Assembly: GCA_041228285.1 (NCBI GenBank)
Contig: CP166133.1
Span: 930,001 to 994,000, forward strand
Length of the DNA: 64,000 nucleotides
Direction of reading: 5' to 3'
Origin: Neisseriaceae bacterium CLB008
GTDB taxonomy: Bacteria > Pseudomonadota > Gammaproteobacteria > Burkholderiales > Neisseriaceae
A model generated the notes under the pieces. It had not been told where the DNA came from, did no database searches, and saw nothing but the letters and a program-made list of their open reading frames with translations. Position numbers and translations under genes: made by a program. This document shows positions 17,372 to 25,490 of the stretch, piece by piece. Every line of letters starts with the position of its first letter. The first letter of the stretch is position 1.

Positions 17372-17662
17372 ATGCGCACCGCTTTATTTTTATTGACGTT
17401 TGCCGTCATGACGGGATGTGCCGAACCATCAGTGCCGGTCACAGCACAAGTAGAAATCAGTGTTCAGGCCGAGGTTAAGGATCTAGTGCCAAGCATCGGT
17501 ACCATTCAGCCGGGCGACCAGTGTCGTTTAGGGGAATGGCTTCGAGTGGCCAAGATATACGCTTATCGCAAGATCACGTGTGACAATGGCCTGACGGGCT
17601 ATATTTTACCCCCAAATGATGGCGATTTTCAGGAAGGGCATAAGCAAAGCAGTACGAAATAA
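17372..17662 (+). CDS. Small putative lipoprotein
   Basis: 96 residues with a lipoprotein signal (ALFLLTFAVMTGC, lipidation Cys at about 16). The mature part has two further Cys (in DQCRLGEW and ITCDNGLTGYI) that could form a disulfide, and a strand-rich SH3-like appearance (QPGDQCRLGEWLRVAKIYAYRKI). No family assigned. It stands alone between divergent and convergent neighbours. Confidence 0.55.
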   Translation: MRTALFLLTFAVMTGCAEPSVPVTAQVEISVQAEVKDLVPSIGTIQPGDQCRLGEWLRVAKIYAYRKITCDNGLTGYILPPNDGDFQEGHKQSSTK

Positions 17663-17758
17663 ATGATTTAATGATTCAAAACGGTGGGTAGGCGCCGCTT
17701 TCCCCGCCCTCGGCGACGACAAACGGTCAATAAATCATGGATGGCCAGTAACAAGATG

Positions 17759-17800
17759 CCACGGCAGCTTGGCTAGGTGACGCGAGCTAAGCTGCCGTGG
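17759..17800. other. Large hairpin between two convergent genes
   Basis: CCACGGCAGCTT (17759-17770) and AAGCTGCCGTGG (17789-17800) form a perfect 12-bp stem. There is no T run on either side, so it is not a textbook terminator, but it lies between the convergent lipoprotein and thioredoxin genes and may serve both. Confidence 0.5.
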
Positions 17801-17824
17801 TTGAAACGGTTTGGGGCACGAGGC

Positions 17825-18142
17825 CTAAACGTTTTGCTGAATGAACTGGGTGATTTGCCCGTGGCCAGCGGCGCCGACAAAGCGGGCCACTTCTTCTCCT
17901 TCTTTCACGATTAATAGAGTGGGAATGCTTTGCACCTTAAAGCGGGTGGCGATTTCAGGGGACAGATCAATGTCGATTTCGGCGAATGAGGCCTTGTCTG
18001 TCATCTCGGTGGCGATTTGTTCAAAAACGGGGGCCACCATACGGCAAGGTCCGCACCATTCAGCCCAGAACCGAATGATGTGGGTGCCCGGTACATTGGT
18101 GACGCCAAGGTCAAAATTTGCAGTGCGTAATGTGCTGATCAT
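17825..18142 (-). CDS. Thioredoxin-like protein
   Basis: 105 residues, one thioredoxin fold without signal peptide, so a cytoplasmic disulfide reductase. The active site WAEWCGPCR is canonical, and the cis-proline loop SIPTLLIVKEGEE is present. I prefer the ATG at 18142, which is spaced properly from GAGAGAG; an in-frame ATG at 18148 lies too close to it. Slightly shorter and more divergent than TrxA (for example TRFKVQSIPT), so it is likely a secondary thioredoxin. Confidence 0.85.
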   Translation of the reverse strand: MISTLRTANFDLGVTNVPGTHIIRFWAEWCGPCRMVAPVFEQIATEMTDKASFAEIDIDLSPEIATRFKVQSIPTLLIVKEGEEVARFVGAAGHGQITQFIQQNV

Positions 18143-18262
18143 AATCATGCTCTCTCTTAGTTAGAAAAAAGTGAATCTGTAGACGGGTGAGCGTCTTTGG
18201 GGTTAAGGCCCTCTTGCTGGGTGTATGGGTGTGTCTGGTGCGTTGATGGGCTGGGTTTAGGT

Positions 18263-19441
18263 TTAACGCAGGCCAGCTGGTCTGGCGGGTAAGGTGCGTC
18301 GATACAGGATGAGAGCGCTGAGCAAACCACCGGCCAAAATCAGCGCCAGGCCATTAAACAAAGGCCAGCCTAGGCCAATGAGGGCGGGTGCCGCCAATAG
18401 GCTGGCGATGGCGGCGCTGGCGAAAATCAACAGATCGGTTGCGCCTTGCACCTTGGCCTTTTCGACCGGACGATAGGTCTGTGGCAGTAGACGCGTGCTG
18501 GCTAGGAATAAAATATTCCACGCCAAGCCTAAAAGCGTCATGGCGACGAGAAAGTGGCCGAAGCTTTGGCCCAGTAAGTGCACCGCAAAGGTGCCGATGA
18601 GGCTGAGGGTGCCCAAGAGGAACATGGCGCGAATGCCGATTCTGTCCAGCAGCTTACCCATGAGTAAAGAAGGCGCGAACATCGCCAAAATATGCGCCTG
18701 CATCACCCAAGCTAAGTCGCTAAAGCTAAAGCCAACTTGCTGCATGGCCAAGGGCAGAGCGCCCACGGTAAAGACCAGCAGGCCATAGGCCAAGCCGGTG
18801 GTGAGCGCAATCAGGCGTAGCGGTGGCTGTTGATAAAGGCGGCGATAGTCACGCGGCTGATCGACATGGGTTAAAACTGGCAAAGGCTTAATCGGCAGAT
18901 AGCGCCAGGCGACTAGGGCCAGGATGTACACGCCGGCAAGCACAGTGAAGGTGCCTAAAAAAGGCCATTGTGCCCATAAGTCACGGCTGGCGACGGCTAG
19001 GCGAGGGCCCACTAAGGCCGCTACAATGCCGCCGCTGATAACCCAGGCAATGGCTTGACTGTGTAGTGCTTCTGGCGCTTCTTCAATGGCGGCAAAGCGA
19101 TACTGTTGGGCGGTGCCAATGGCCAGCCCCGTGCCAAATACCCCGATGACAAAATACAGGAATTGGCCTTGATAAATGCCATAAACGGCCAATAAAGCGC
19201 CGCCTAGGCCTGCTAGCGTACCCAATAAAAAACCCAAACGGCGGGTGCGCTTGGCCATGAAGTGGGCCATGGGTAAGGTGGCCAACATGAGGCCAATATA
19301 TTGGGCGACGAGTGGTAAGGTGGCGAGGCTGGGCTGGCTGGCTAGCTGTGTGCCCACCAAGACTGAACTGGATAAAACCAGGGCATTACCGGTGGTAAAT
19401 AAGGCCATGGCCAGAGCAAAACCATAAACTGAATAAGGCAT
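18263..19441 (-). CDS. Major facilitator superfamily transporter
   Basis: 392 residues, about 12 membrane helices. The loop between helices 2 and 3 has a basic AKRTRRLGFLLG form of the MFS motif A, and the halves are separated by a long loop near residue 190-205 (KPLPVLTHVDQPRDYRR). Substrate unknown; drug or metabolite efflux is plausible because its promoter carries a MerR-type operator and a MerR gene lies just upstream on the same strand. Confidence 0.8.
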   Translation of the reverse strand: MPYSVYGFALAMALFTTGNALVLSSSVLVGTQLASQPSLATLPLVAQYIGLMLATLPMAHFMAKRTRRLGFLLGTLAGLGGALLAVYGIYQGQFLYFVIGVFGTGLAIGTAQQYRFAAIEEAPEALHSQAIAWVISGGIVAALVGPRLAVASRDLWAQWPFLGTFTVLAGVYILALVAWRYLPIKPLPVLTHVDQPRDYRRLYQQPPLRLIALTTGLAYGLLVFTVGALPLAMQQVGFSFSDLAWVMQAHILAMFAPSLLMGKLLDRIGIRAMFLLGTLSLIGTFAVHLLGQSFGHFLVAMTLLGLAWNILFLASTRLLPQTYRPVEKAKVQGATDLLIFASAAIASLLAAPALIGLGWPLFNGLALILAGGLLSALILYRRTLPARPAGLR

Positions 19442-19471
19442 AAACCATCTCTCAAAATGTGATCATGGCCT

Positions 19472-19502
19472 AGCTTACATCTTGAAGTTAACTTCAAGTC
19501 AA
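19472..19502 (-). promoter_or_regulatory. MerR-type promoter/operator for the MFS transporter
   Basis: Minus-strand TTGACT (19497-19502) and TAAGCT (19472-19477) are separated by 19 bp holding the palindrome CTTGAAGTTAACTTCAAG (19481-19498). The -35 overlaps the stop codon of the MerR gene. This is the layout of promoters activated by MerR regulators. Confidence 0.82.
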
Positions 19503-19909
19503 GGGGTTTTGGTCTGATTTTCAGAGAGGGTGTGGGTTAAGATTGTTTGGAAGTTTGGACAGTTAAAATGATTGATTTCAGGACAGTTTTTGATGTGCAT
19601 CAGGCTGTCCTTTAGCTTTTGTAACTCGATCATGCTGAGCTCGATTTCGTCTATTTTAAGGCCGATAAAGGCACGATCTAAACCATTGTCGAGGTTGTCT
19701 AGCAAGTCCGAGATTTCTGCCAGCGAAAAGTGGCTTTGCTTGGCCAGAAGGATCAAAGCTAGCCGCGTGATGATGTCGGTTTGATACACGCGTTTTAGGC
19801 CGTGACGGCCAACGGGTTTGATTAAGCGTTCGCGTTCGTAATAGCGCAGCGTGGCGCTGCTGATGCCGGTTCGGCGTACAACTTCAGTAATATCATAAGT
19901 GGTGGGCAT
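19499..19909 (-). CDS. MerR family transcriptional regulator
   Basis: 136 residues. Winged helix at 1-70 (YDITEVVRRTGISSATLRYYERERLIKPVGRHGLKRVY), then a dimerisation helix and a short C-terminus with CPEINHFNCPNF, whose two cysteines could bind metal or sense redox/electrophiles. The ATG at 19909 gives the standard MerR start; the frame from 20014 adds 35 unlikely residues. It ends directly on the operator of the MFS gene, its probable target. Confidence 0.8.
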   Translation of the reverse strand: MPTTYDITEVVRRTGISSATLRYYERERLIKPVGRHGLKRVYQTDIITRLALILLAKQSHFSLAEISDLLDNLDNGLDRAFIGLKIDEIELSMIELQKLKDSLMHIKNCPEINHFNCPNFQTILTHTLSENQTKTP

Positions 19910-20098
19910 GGGCAAGACCTTTGCGCAAAATGAGGGTGAAACGTGACCGTGGGCTAAGACGGCTATCGGCCACCGCGATAGTTCATCATATACGTTATTT
20001 GTGAGTCCCACCATATTGGCGGTGGGGCGCTTTGACGGCTTGTATCAAGAGAACGTGTGCGGACCAGCATGATGCAGCACGGGGATTAAATAAATAGA

Positions 20099-20151
20099 TT
20101 GACTAATCGGTCTATTTGATTAAAATACGAACGCTAATAATTATCATTTCT
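20099..20151 (+). promoter_or_regulatory. Promoter with Fur-box-like sequence for the TonB receptor
   Basis: TTGACT (20099-20104) and TAAAAT (20121-20126), 16 bp apart, are followed by GCTAATAATTATCATTTCT (20133-20151), which matches the 19-bp Fur consensus at 13 positions. Iron (or zinc) repression of the receptor is likely. Confidence 0.6.
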
Positions 20152-20164
20152 ATCAGGGTGCAGT

Positions 20165-23038
20165 ATGGGCAAACGTAAAAAAATAGTATTAGAGCTTTTA
20201 GCAGGGCTGTCTTGTTCTTTATCAATCGATGCGGCGAGGGCTAATGCTCAAGACGACGTACAGACGTTAGATGATGTGGTGGTGATCGGGCGTAAAGTAG
20301 ACGTTCAGGACCGTAGCGGCCATGCCAAGGTGTACGACAAGGATTTGTCGAGTGCTTACTTGGGTAAGGCTGAGCTGAACCGCAATAAAGGCAAGTCGGT
20401 GGCGGATTTAATTAAAGGCATGCCGGGCGTATTTAGCGGCGACGCACGCAATAGTGGCTCGCTAGACGTGAATATTCGGGGTATTCAAGGACCAGGTCGG
20501 GTGCCGGTGACGATTGATGGAACAGAGCAGGGCGTGACCGTTTACCGAGGCTATTATGGCGCGAGCAACCGTAACTACATCGACCCGAGCCTGGTCAGCA
20601 GTATGGTGGTTGAAAAAGGCGGCTCGTTAACCGAAGGGGTTAAGACGTCGGTGGGTGGCGGTGTGGCGATTAAGACCTTAAGTATTGATGATGTCGTGCC
20701 GCAGGGCGAGCGCTATGGCGCCGATATTATGGTGGACGGCAGCAGCAATACGACTAAGCCCAGGATGCCGGATACGTCGATCATCGGCAAAGATTATCGT
20801 GACTATCCTGAGCTATACAAACAGTTTGACTATATGACCCATCCCAACCTAGTGAAAAGCCCTAAAGCGCAAGGCGGCTCGAACCAATGGTTAAATGGTC
20901 AAGATCAGTCGATTCGCGTGGCGGTAGGGACGCGGCAAGAGCGGTTCGATTTAATGGCGGCAGTGTCTTATCGTCAGCAAGGTAATTATTTCGCAGGTAA
21001 GGGTGGGGTGGCAAAATATCAGGCGCCGCTAGGCCAAGAACATGAAAGCTTGGGTGAGGGGTTTATGCCTTATGTGGCGGCGCTGTATCCAGCCGGCTCT
21101 GAAGTATTGAATACGTCGAGCACCATGAAGTCGGCATTATTAAAAAATACCTGGTATTTACCCCAAGGGCAAACCCTCCAGTTTGGCGCGCGCTGGAGCG
21201 ACATTCAACACGGTGAAATCATGCCTTCGCGCCTGATTTGGTCAAAAGATGGTGGCCAGCAGCAGTGGCCCATTGGTAAGGTCGAACAAAAGGCCTATAA
21301 CCTAGAATACGCCTGGAACCCTAAGGATAATCCATGGGTCAACGCGCGCATCAACCTATGGCAAACCCAAACCAATAGCCGAACGTATACATCGGGTATG
21401 AGCGTTTTTGAAATGCCAAAAATGGATCATGAGTGGAACAGCTGCGTGAAGTACGGCGGCGGCGATCCTAAACAGTGCCCGCGATTGGATGGCTTTTTCC
21501 CCTTTGAGGATCACGCCTTTGTACACGCCCAAAATAACCGCTGGGGCGTGACCGCCAGCAACTCAATCCAGCTTTTACCGCAGCTAGATTGGCGCTTGGG
21601 TGCAGATTTTCAGCGCGAAAGCCTGAAGTCAGACACGAAAACCCGAGAAGGTAAGCGCCAAGAATACAACCTTTCCTTTAATTTTGATTGGCGCCCGACC
21701 GATTGGCTACACATCAATGCTGGTGCAAAGCGTGAGGCTTATTGGGCTAAAGATACGCTGCTCGCAGAAAAAATGGCGCAGCAGGAAAACTGGATTGTGG
21801 GTAAGCAGTATATGAACCTGAGCGTGAACCGTACCCTGAACCAAGAAGAGCATGATTTTTATGAGGGCATGCAGGACAAAAGAAAAAGCATGGGCTTTAG
21901 GCAGTTCTCTCAATGGTTAAAAACCGAGCCAGAGCTAGCGGCTCGCTATCAAAGCATGAATGGCGCGATGCGCACGAAGGGACAAAGTAAATACCTAGAA
22001 GAACAGTATCAATACCATCAGCGTGATGATGGGCGCTACCATCGGGTAGACAACCCCTACCTTAATGGCGTAATTGCGGATGAGCAGGTGATCAACCCTT
22101 ATACCGGAGAAAAAGAAGATCGCTATCGCTACGTAGGCAACACCATACATAGCCAGCCCATTACCGATGAAGAAACGCAAAAAGCCTTACAGAAAAAATC
22201 TGGCCATGCTTGGTCGCCCATTCTATCGGCCAGCCTCAAGCTGAGCGAAGACGCCAGAGTGTATGTGCGTTACGCCGAAGCCAAACGCTTCCCCAGCATG
22301 TTTGAAAGCACGATGGGCTTTTCCACTATGCCGCGCGCCTTGGTCGACATCAAGCCTGAACACTCGAGAAACTTTGAAGTCGGCTACGTGCATGATTTAA
22401 CCCAGTGGCTGCCGACGGCACAGGCCAGCGACCTTAAGCTAACCTATTACGATATGACCATTAAAAACGTGATTGAACGAGACGTTGACATGAATTTTGC
22501 TCAGCTAGACAAGCAAAAAAATCGGGGGCTAGAGCTACAAGCGCGCTATGACGGCACGCGGTTTTTTGGCAGCGTGGGGGTTAATTACAATTTGGAAAAT
22601 AAAATCTGCGACGAGTCTTTATCGATGCGCATGGGCGTGACTGGGCTGTTTCCTAGCTGTGTCGACGGGGGCTTCCCGGTGGGCTATTTACGCACCAACT
22701 TAACCCCACGCTATAGCGCCAACCTTACCTTGGGCGGGCGCTTTGATCAGAATCGCTTAGAGCTGGGTACCCGTGTGTTTTATCACAGCCGTGCCAACAA
22801 TAAGCAAGAGCAAGACATGGCTGAAAAAGGGCTGTTAGACGGCAACAATAACAACCCTATTCGGTGGCAGCCGGTGGTCTTGGTAGACGCCTTTTTGAAG
22901 TACCAATTGGCTAAAAACCTAAGCGTTGAGCTGACGGGCAACAACTTGACCAATCGATACTATATTGATCCCTTAACGCGTTCGTTCATGCCTGCACCGG
23001 GACGAACTTGGCGGTTGGGCGTACAGGGTAAATTTTAA
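20165..23038 (+). CDS. TonB-dependent outer-membrane receptor, TdfH/heme-receptor-like
   Basis: 957 residues. A signal peptide (about 1-28) precedes a TonB box near TLDDVVVIG, a plug domain at roughly 45-180 (VADLIKGMPGVFSG, NIRGIQGPGRVPVTIDG, GGGVAIKTLSIDDVV) and a 22-strand barrel ending in WRLGVQGKF. The plug spacing recalls the neisserial TdfH/CbpA and heme-receptor group rather than small-siderophore receptors. Long extracellular loops (for example 410-450 with two Cys) could bind a host protein. Substrate unknown; a Fur-like site upstream suggests metal uptake. It is a single gene convergent with the DUF523 gene, stops 1 bp apart. Confidence 0.85.
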   Translation: MGKRKKIVLELLAGLSCSLSIDAARANAQDDVQTLDDVVVIGRKVDVQDRSGHAKVYDKDLSSAYLGKAELNRNKGKSVADLIKGMPGVFSGDARNSGSLDVNIRGIQGPGRVPVTIDGTEQGVTVYRGYYGASNRNYIDPSLVSSMVVEKGGSLTEGVKTSVGGGVAIKTLSIDDVVPQGERYGADIMVDGSSNTTKPRMPDTSIIGKDYRDYPELYKQFDYMTHPNLVKSPKAQGGSNQWLNGQDQSIRVAVGTRQERFDLMAAVSYRQQGNYFAGKGGVAKYQAPLGQEHESLGEGFMPYVAALYPAGSEVLNTSSTMKSALLKNTWYLPQGQTLQFGARWSDIQHGEIMPSRLIWSKDGGQQQWPIGKVEQKAYNLEYAWNPKDNPWVNARINLWQTQTNSRTYTSGMSVFEMPKMDHEWNSCVKYGGGDPKQCPRLDGFFPFEDHAFVHAQNNRWGVTASNSIQLLPQLDWRLGADFQRESLKSDTKTREGKRQEYNLSFNFDWRPTDWLHINAGAKREAYWAKDTLLAEKMAQQENWIVGKQYMNLSVNRTLNQEEHDFYEGMQDKRKSMGFRQFSQWLKTEPELAARYQSMNGAMRTKGQSKYLEEQYQYHQRDDGRYHRVDNPYLNGVIADEQVINPYTGEKEDRYRYVGNTIHSQPITDEETQKALQKKSGHAWSPILSASLKLSEDARVYVRYAEAKRFPSMFESTMGFSTMPRALVDIKPEHSRNFEVGYVHDLTQWLPTAQASDLKLTYYDMTIKNVIERDVDMNFAQLDKQKNRGLELQARYDGTRFFGSVGVNYNLENKICDESLSMRMGVTGLFPSCVDGGFPVGYLRTNLTPRYSANLTLGGRFDQNRLELGTRVFYHSRANNKQEQDMAEKGLLDGNNNNPIRWQPVVLVDAFLKYQLAKNLSVELTGNNLTNRYYIDPLTRSFMPAPGRTWRLGVQGKF

Positions 23039-23039
23039 G

Positions 23040-23552
23040 CTAAGATTTGCCCATCTCTTGAGTCAGGGATGAAGCCTGAGCCTGCTGTAAAAGCGTACTT
23101 AGGTCGGGGTGGCTTTCATCCCACACCATCAGATGGTTTTGTTGAAACAGCGCCGTGGCCACGCCAACACCAGGGCGTAGGCCACCGCTGAAGTCGCCTT
23201 GATAAATGCGGTGGCTGCTGCACGAGGGGCTATTGGCTTTTAATACTAGGTGGGTGACGCCATGCTGTTGCAGCAGGCGCAACGCCGTATGCGCCCCTTC
23301 TATAAACAGCGCGCTGACGTCGGCGCCGCTGGTGTCTTGAACGATGGCGGTACCGGCTAAAACAGCGTGGCCATCGCCGCCCACAATCTCTGCCGCCGGT
23401 CTCGGAATGGGGAGGCCGCCCAAAACCTCAGGACAAATGCTGATGGCCAAACCTTGATCGACTAGGCGCTTGAGTTCGGACACTCGTTTATGTTGTCCAT
23501 CATAGCGAACGGGCTGGCCGATTAAGCAGGCGCTGATGGCGATCATGGGCAA
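23040..23552 (-). CDS. DUF523 family protein (YbbK-like)
   Basis: 170 residues. The family signature is visible: SACLIGQPVRYDG at 7-19, CPEVLGGLPIPRPAAEI at 40-56 and LKANSPSCSS near 103-112 with conserved cysteines. The biochemical function of DUF523 is not established. It is a stand-alone gene convergent with the TonB receptor gene. Confidence 0.85.
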   Translation of the reverse strand: MPMIAISACLIGQPVRYDGQHKRVSELKRLVDQGLAISICPEVLGGLPIPRPAAEIVGGDGHAVLAGTAIVQDTSGADVSALFIEGAHTALRLLQQHGVTHLVLKANSPSCSSHRIYQGDFSGGLRPGVGVATALFQQNHLMVWDESHPDLSTLLQQAQASSLTQEMGKS

Positions 23553-24108
23553 ACCTTTTGGGTGAATGGTTAAAGTGTCGATGATACCGCTTCAAGCTCG
23601 CTTTAAGTAAAGTGGATTGAGGGGGGCGTCGCCTCTGTGGTGTCCATGCTGTGACTGCCTCACGTTGCGTTGTTGGTTGGTCTTACCCTATGTTTATATT
23701 CATCTTTACTCAATAATCACCGAGTGTTTTAGGCATTGATCTACTCAGCTCGGTCACACTCTGAACGTTCCCATTAGTGCGCATTTTCTTTTTGTTTTTG
23801 TGGAATCTAATTATTTTCATAAGCTTATCATATTTTATTATGACAAAAGTATTCTGTCATTTGTCCTCTGAAACCCCCGTGATTACAGTTATTTTTTGTT
23901 AATTTTATTGGGTATTTCGTTAAGCAACGTTTCCTATTGCAATATAAAGTTAAGCCGTTGGTAATCGATTTTATTACATGATAAATTTACTCCCGCTGTG
24001 AAATAAATGACATGTGTGTATTTATTTAGCTACATGAAATGGGGTCTTGATTCGACGTGAATCACCCGAGAATGTTTATTATTTGTACATAAATTTAAGG
24101 AAATTCGT
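23553..24108 (+). promoter_or_regulatory. Long AT-rich upstream region of the fimbrial operon
   Basis: The 556-bp gap has no credible gene. It holds several small inverted repeats: TGACA-N9-TGTCA (23841-23859) and GATTC-N5-GAATC (24049-24063). The AT-rich stretch from 23800 onward is typical of H-NS-silenced fimbrial promoters. I looked for an invertible fimS-like switch (paired inverted repeats with a recombinase gene) and saw none. Confidence 0.45.
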
Positions 24109-24651
24109 ATGAAAAAATTAATTATGGTTTCATCATTATTGGCGGCTTTGGGTTTGGTGGGTCAAGCTCAGGCTTCTGACGGCAACATCACTTTTAATGG
24201 TGAATTAACGGCTTCAACCTGTGACGTTGTGGTTGATGGTCAAGCAAGTGACGCCACTATTGTATTGCCTACCGTGAGCGTGAGCGCGCTGGATGCAGCT
24301 GCTAAAACGGCGGGCCAAACCACTTTCTCTATGGCATTGAGCAACTGTACCGGTACTTTACAAACGGCTTCTGCCTTTTTTGAATCAGGTGCGTCAGTGG
24401 AAGCAGCAACCGGCCGTTTACAAAACATGACCGGTACCGCGGGTAACGTTAGCCTACAGCTGATTGACTCTTCAAGCGCTTCAAATGCGGTGATCAAAGC
24501 GGGTGACCAAAGCCAAATCAACAACACGACTTATGTTGACATCAGCGGCGGCAGCGCCAACTTGCCATACGCCGTACGTTACTACGCAGAAGCCCCAACG
24601 ACTGCCGGTACCGTGGTGAGTAATGTGGTGTACTCGATCCAGTATAAATAA
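24109..24651 (+). CDS. Major fimbrial subunit, chaperone-usher type 1 pilin family
   Basis: 180 residues. Signal peptide ends at AQA (about 22). The mature pilin has the donor strand N-terminus GNITFNGELTASTCDVV, the conserved disulfide pair (Cys39 and the Cys in SNCTGTL) and the C-terminal beta-zipper sequence ending VVYSIQYK. It is exported, folded by the chaperone and polymerised by the usher. It is the first and presumably most abundant product of the operon; a hairpin follows the gene. Confidence 0.9.
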   Translation: MKKLIMVSSLLAALGLVGQAQASDGNITFNGELTASTCDVVVDGQASDATIVLPTVSVSALDAAAKTAGQTTFSMALSNCTGTLQTASAFFESGASVEAATGRLQNMTGTAGNVSLQLIDSSSASNAVIKAGDQSQINNTTYVDISGGSANLPYAVRYYAEAPTTAGTVVSNVVYSIQYK

Positions 24652-24676
24652 GTCTTGAGCATGAATGAATAAGCAG

Positions 24677-24697
24677 TGGGAGAGGGCTCCTCTCCCA
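24677..24697 (+). other. Intercistronic hairpin after the pilin gene
   Basis: TGGGAGAGG (24677-24685) and CCTCTCCCA (24689-24697) form a 9-bp GC-rich stem with a 3-nt loop and no T run. In fimbrial operons such hairpins stabilise the upstream pilin mRNA and keep downstream assembly genes at lower level; that role here is inference. Confidence 0.6.
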
Positions 24698-24730
24698 TTA
24701 CTGAATATAAATCCTTGGCAAGAGGTCATG

Positions 24731-25432
24731 ATGAAGTTTTTTTTACTATTAGCTAGCCGTCTGGGTATGTTGGCAGTGTTGTTGCTGTCGGGCGTGCAGG
24801 CATCGGCCAGCGTGGTGATCGGCAGCACCCGCGTGATTTACGCCTCTGACGCTAAAGAAGTCAGCGTGCGCATCACCAATGGTGGCCAGTCGCCAGTATT
24901 GTTGCAAAGCTGGATTGATGAGGGCAACCGTGAGGCCAAGCCTGCGGATTTAAACGTGCCTTTTGTGCTGACCCCACCGATTAATCGGGTGGAGGCAAAC
25001 AAGGGTCAAACCTTACGGATTAGTCGCCTTGGTTCGTCTTTACCCATGGATAGAGAGTCTGTTTTTTGGCTTAACGTCTTGGAAATTCCAGCCAAAGCCA
25101 CGCAGCTAGCGGGTGAGAATCAGCTTCAAATGGCGTTTCGCACGCGGATTAAATTGTTCTATCGCCCCGTGGGTTTAGTGGGGCATGCCAATGATGCGGC
25201 CAAAGCGCTGCAATGGCAACGTCAAGGTCAAAAACTCGCAGCAGTCAATCCCACGCCTTATTACGTGAACCTGGTCTCTTTGACGATGAATGGCAAGGTC
25301 GTTGATGGCGATATGGTTGAGCCCTACGGTTCTCGATTATTTAATGCGCCTGGGCGACAAGGCCATCAATTGTCGGTTAGCTTTGTGGATGATTATGGTG
25401 CGATCAATCAATTTGAAACAATTATTAAATAA
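24731..25432 (+). CDS. Periplasmic fimbrial chaperone (FimC/PapD family), first copy
   Basis: 233 residues. After the signal peptide (ending SASA) the PapD-like immunoglobulin domains are clear: VVIGSTRVIY (G1 start), the usher/subunit-binding segment LPMDRESVFWLNVLEIPAK, and RIKLFYRPVGL before domain 2. Lys in FRTRIKLFYRP is the conserved anchoring residue. The ATG at 24731 is best spaced from AGAGG; 24728 is the alternative. It delivers pilins to the usher encoded next. Confidence 0.9.
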   Translation: MKFFLLLASRLGMLAVLLLSGVQASASVVIGSTRVIYASDAKEVSVRITNGGQSPVLLQSWIDEGNREAKPADLNVPFVLTPPINRVEANKGQTLRISRLGSSLPMDRESVFWLNVLEIPAKATQLAGENQLQMAFRTRIKLFYRPVGLVGHANDAAKALQWQRQGQKLAAVNPTPYYVNLVSLTMNGKVVDGDMVEPYGSRLFNAPGRQGHQLSVSFVDDYGAINQFETIIK

Positions 25433-25490
25433 TTATTAATAGTGATTTAAGTAATATTTATTTAAACGAGTGTGATTCGAGGGCTGAAGC

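Noticed and set aside
23553-24108. Invertible fimS-type switch before the pilin gene
   Set aside because: I found only short unrelated inverted repeats, not a matched pair flanking the promoter, and no recombinase gene is adjacent.
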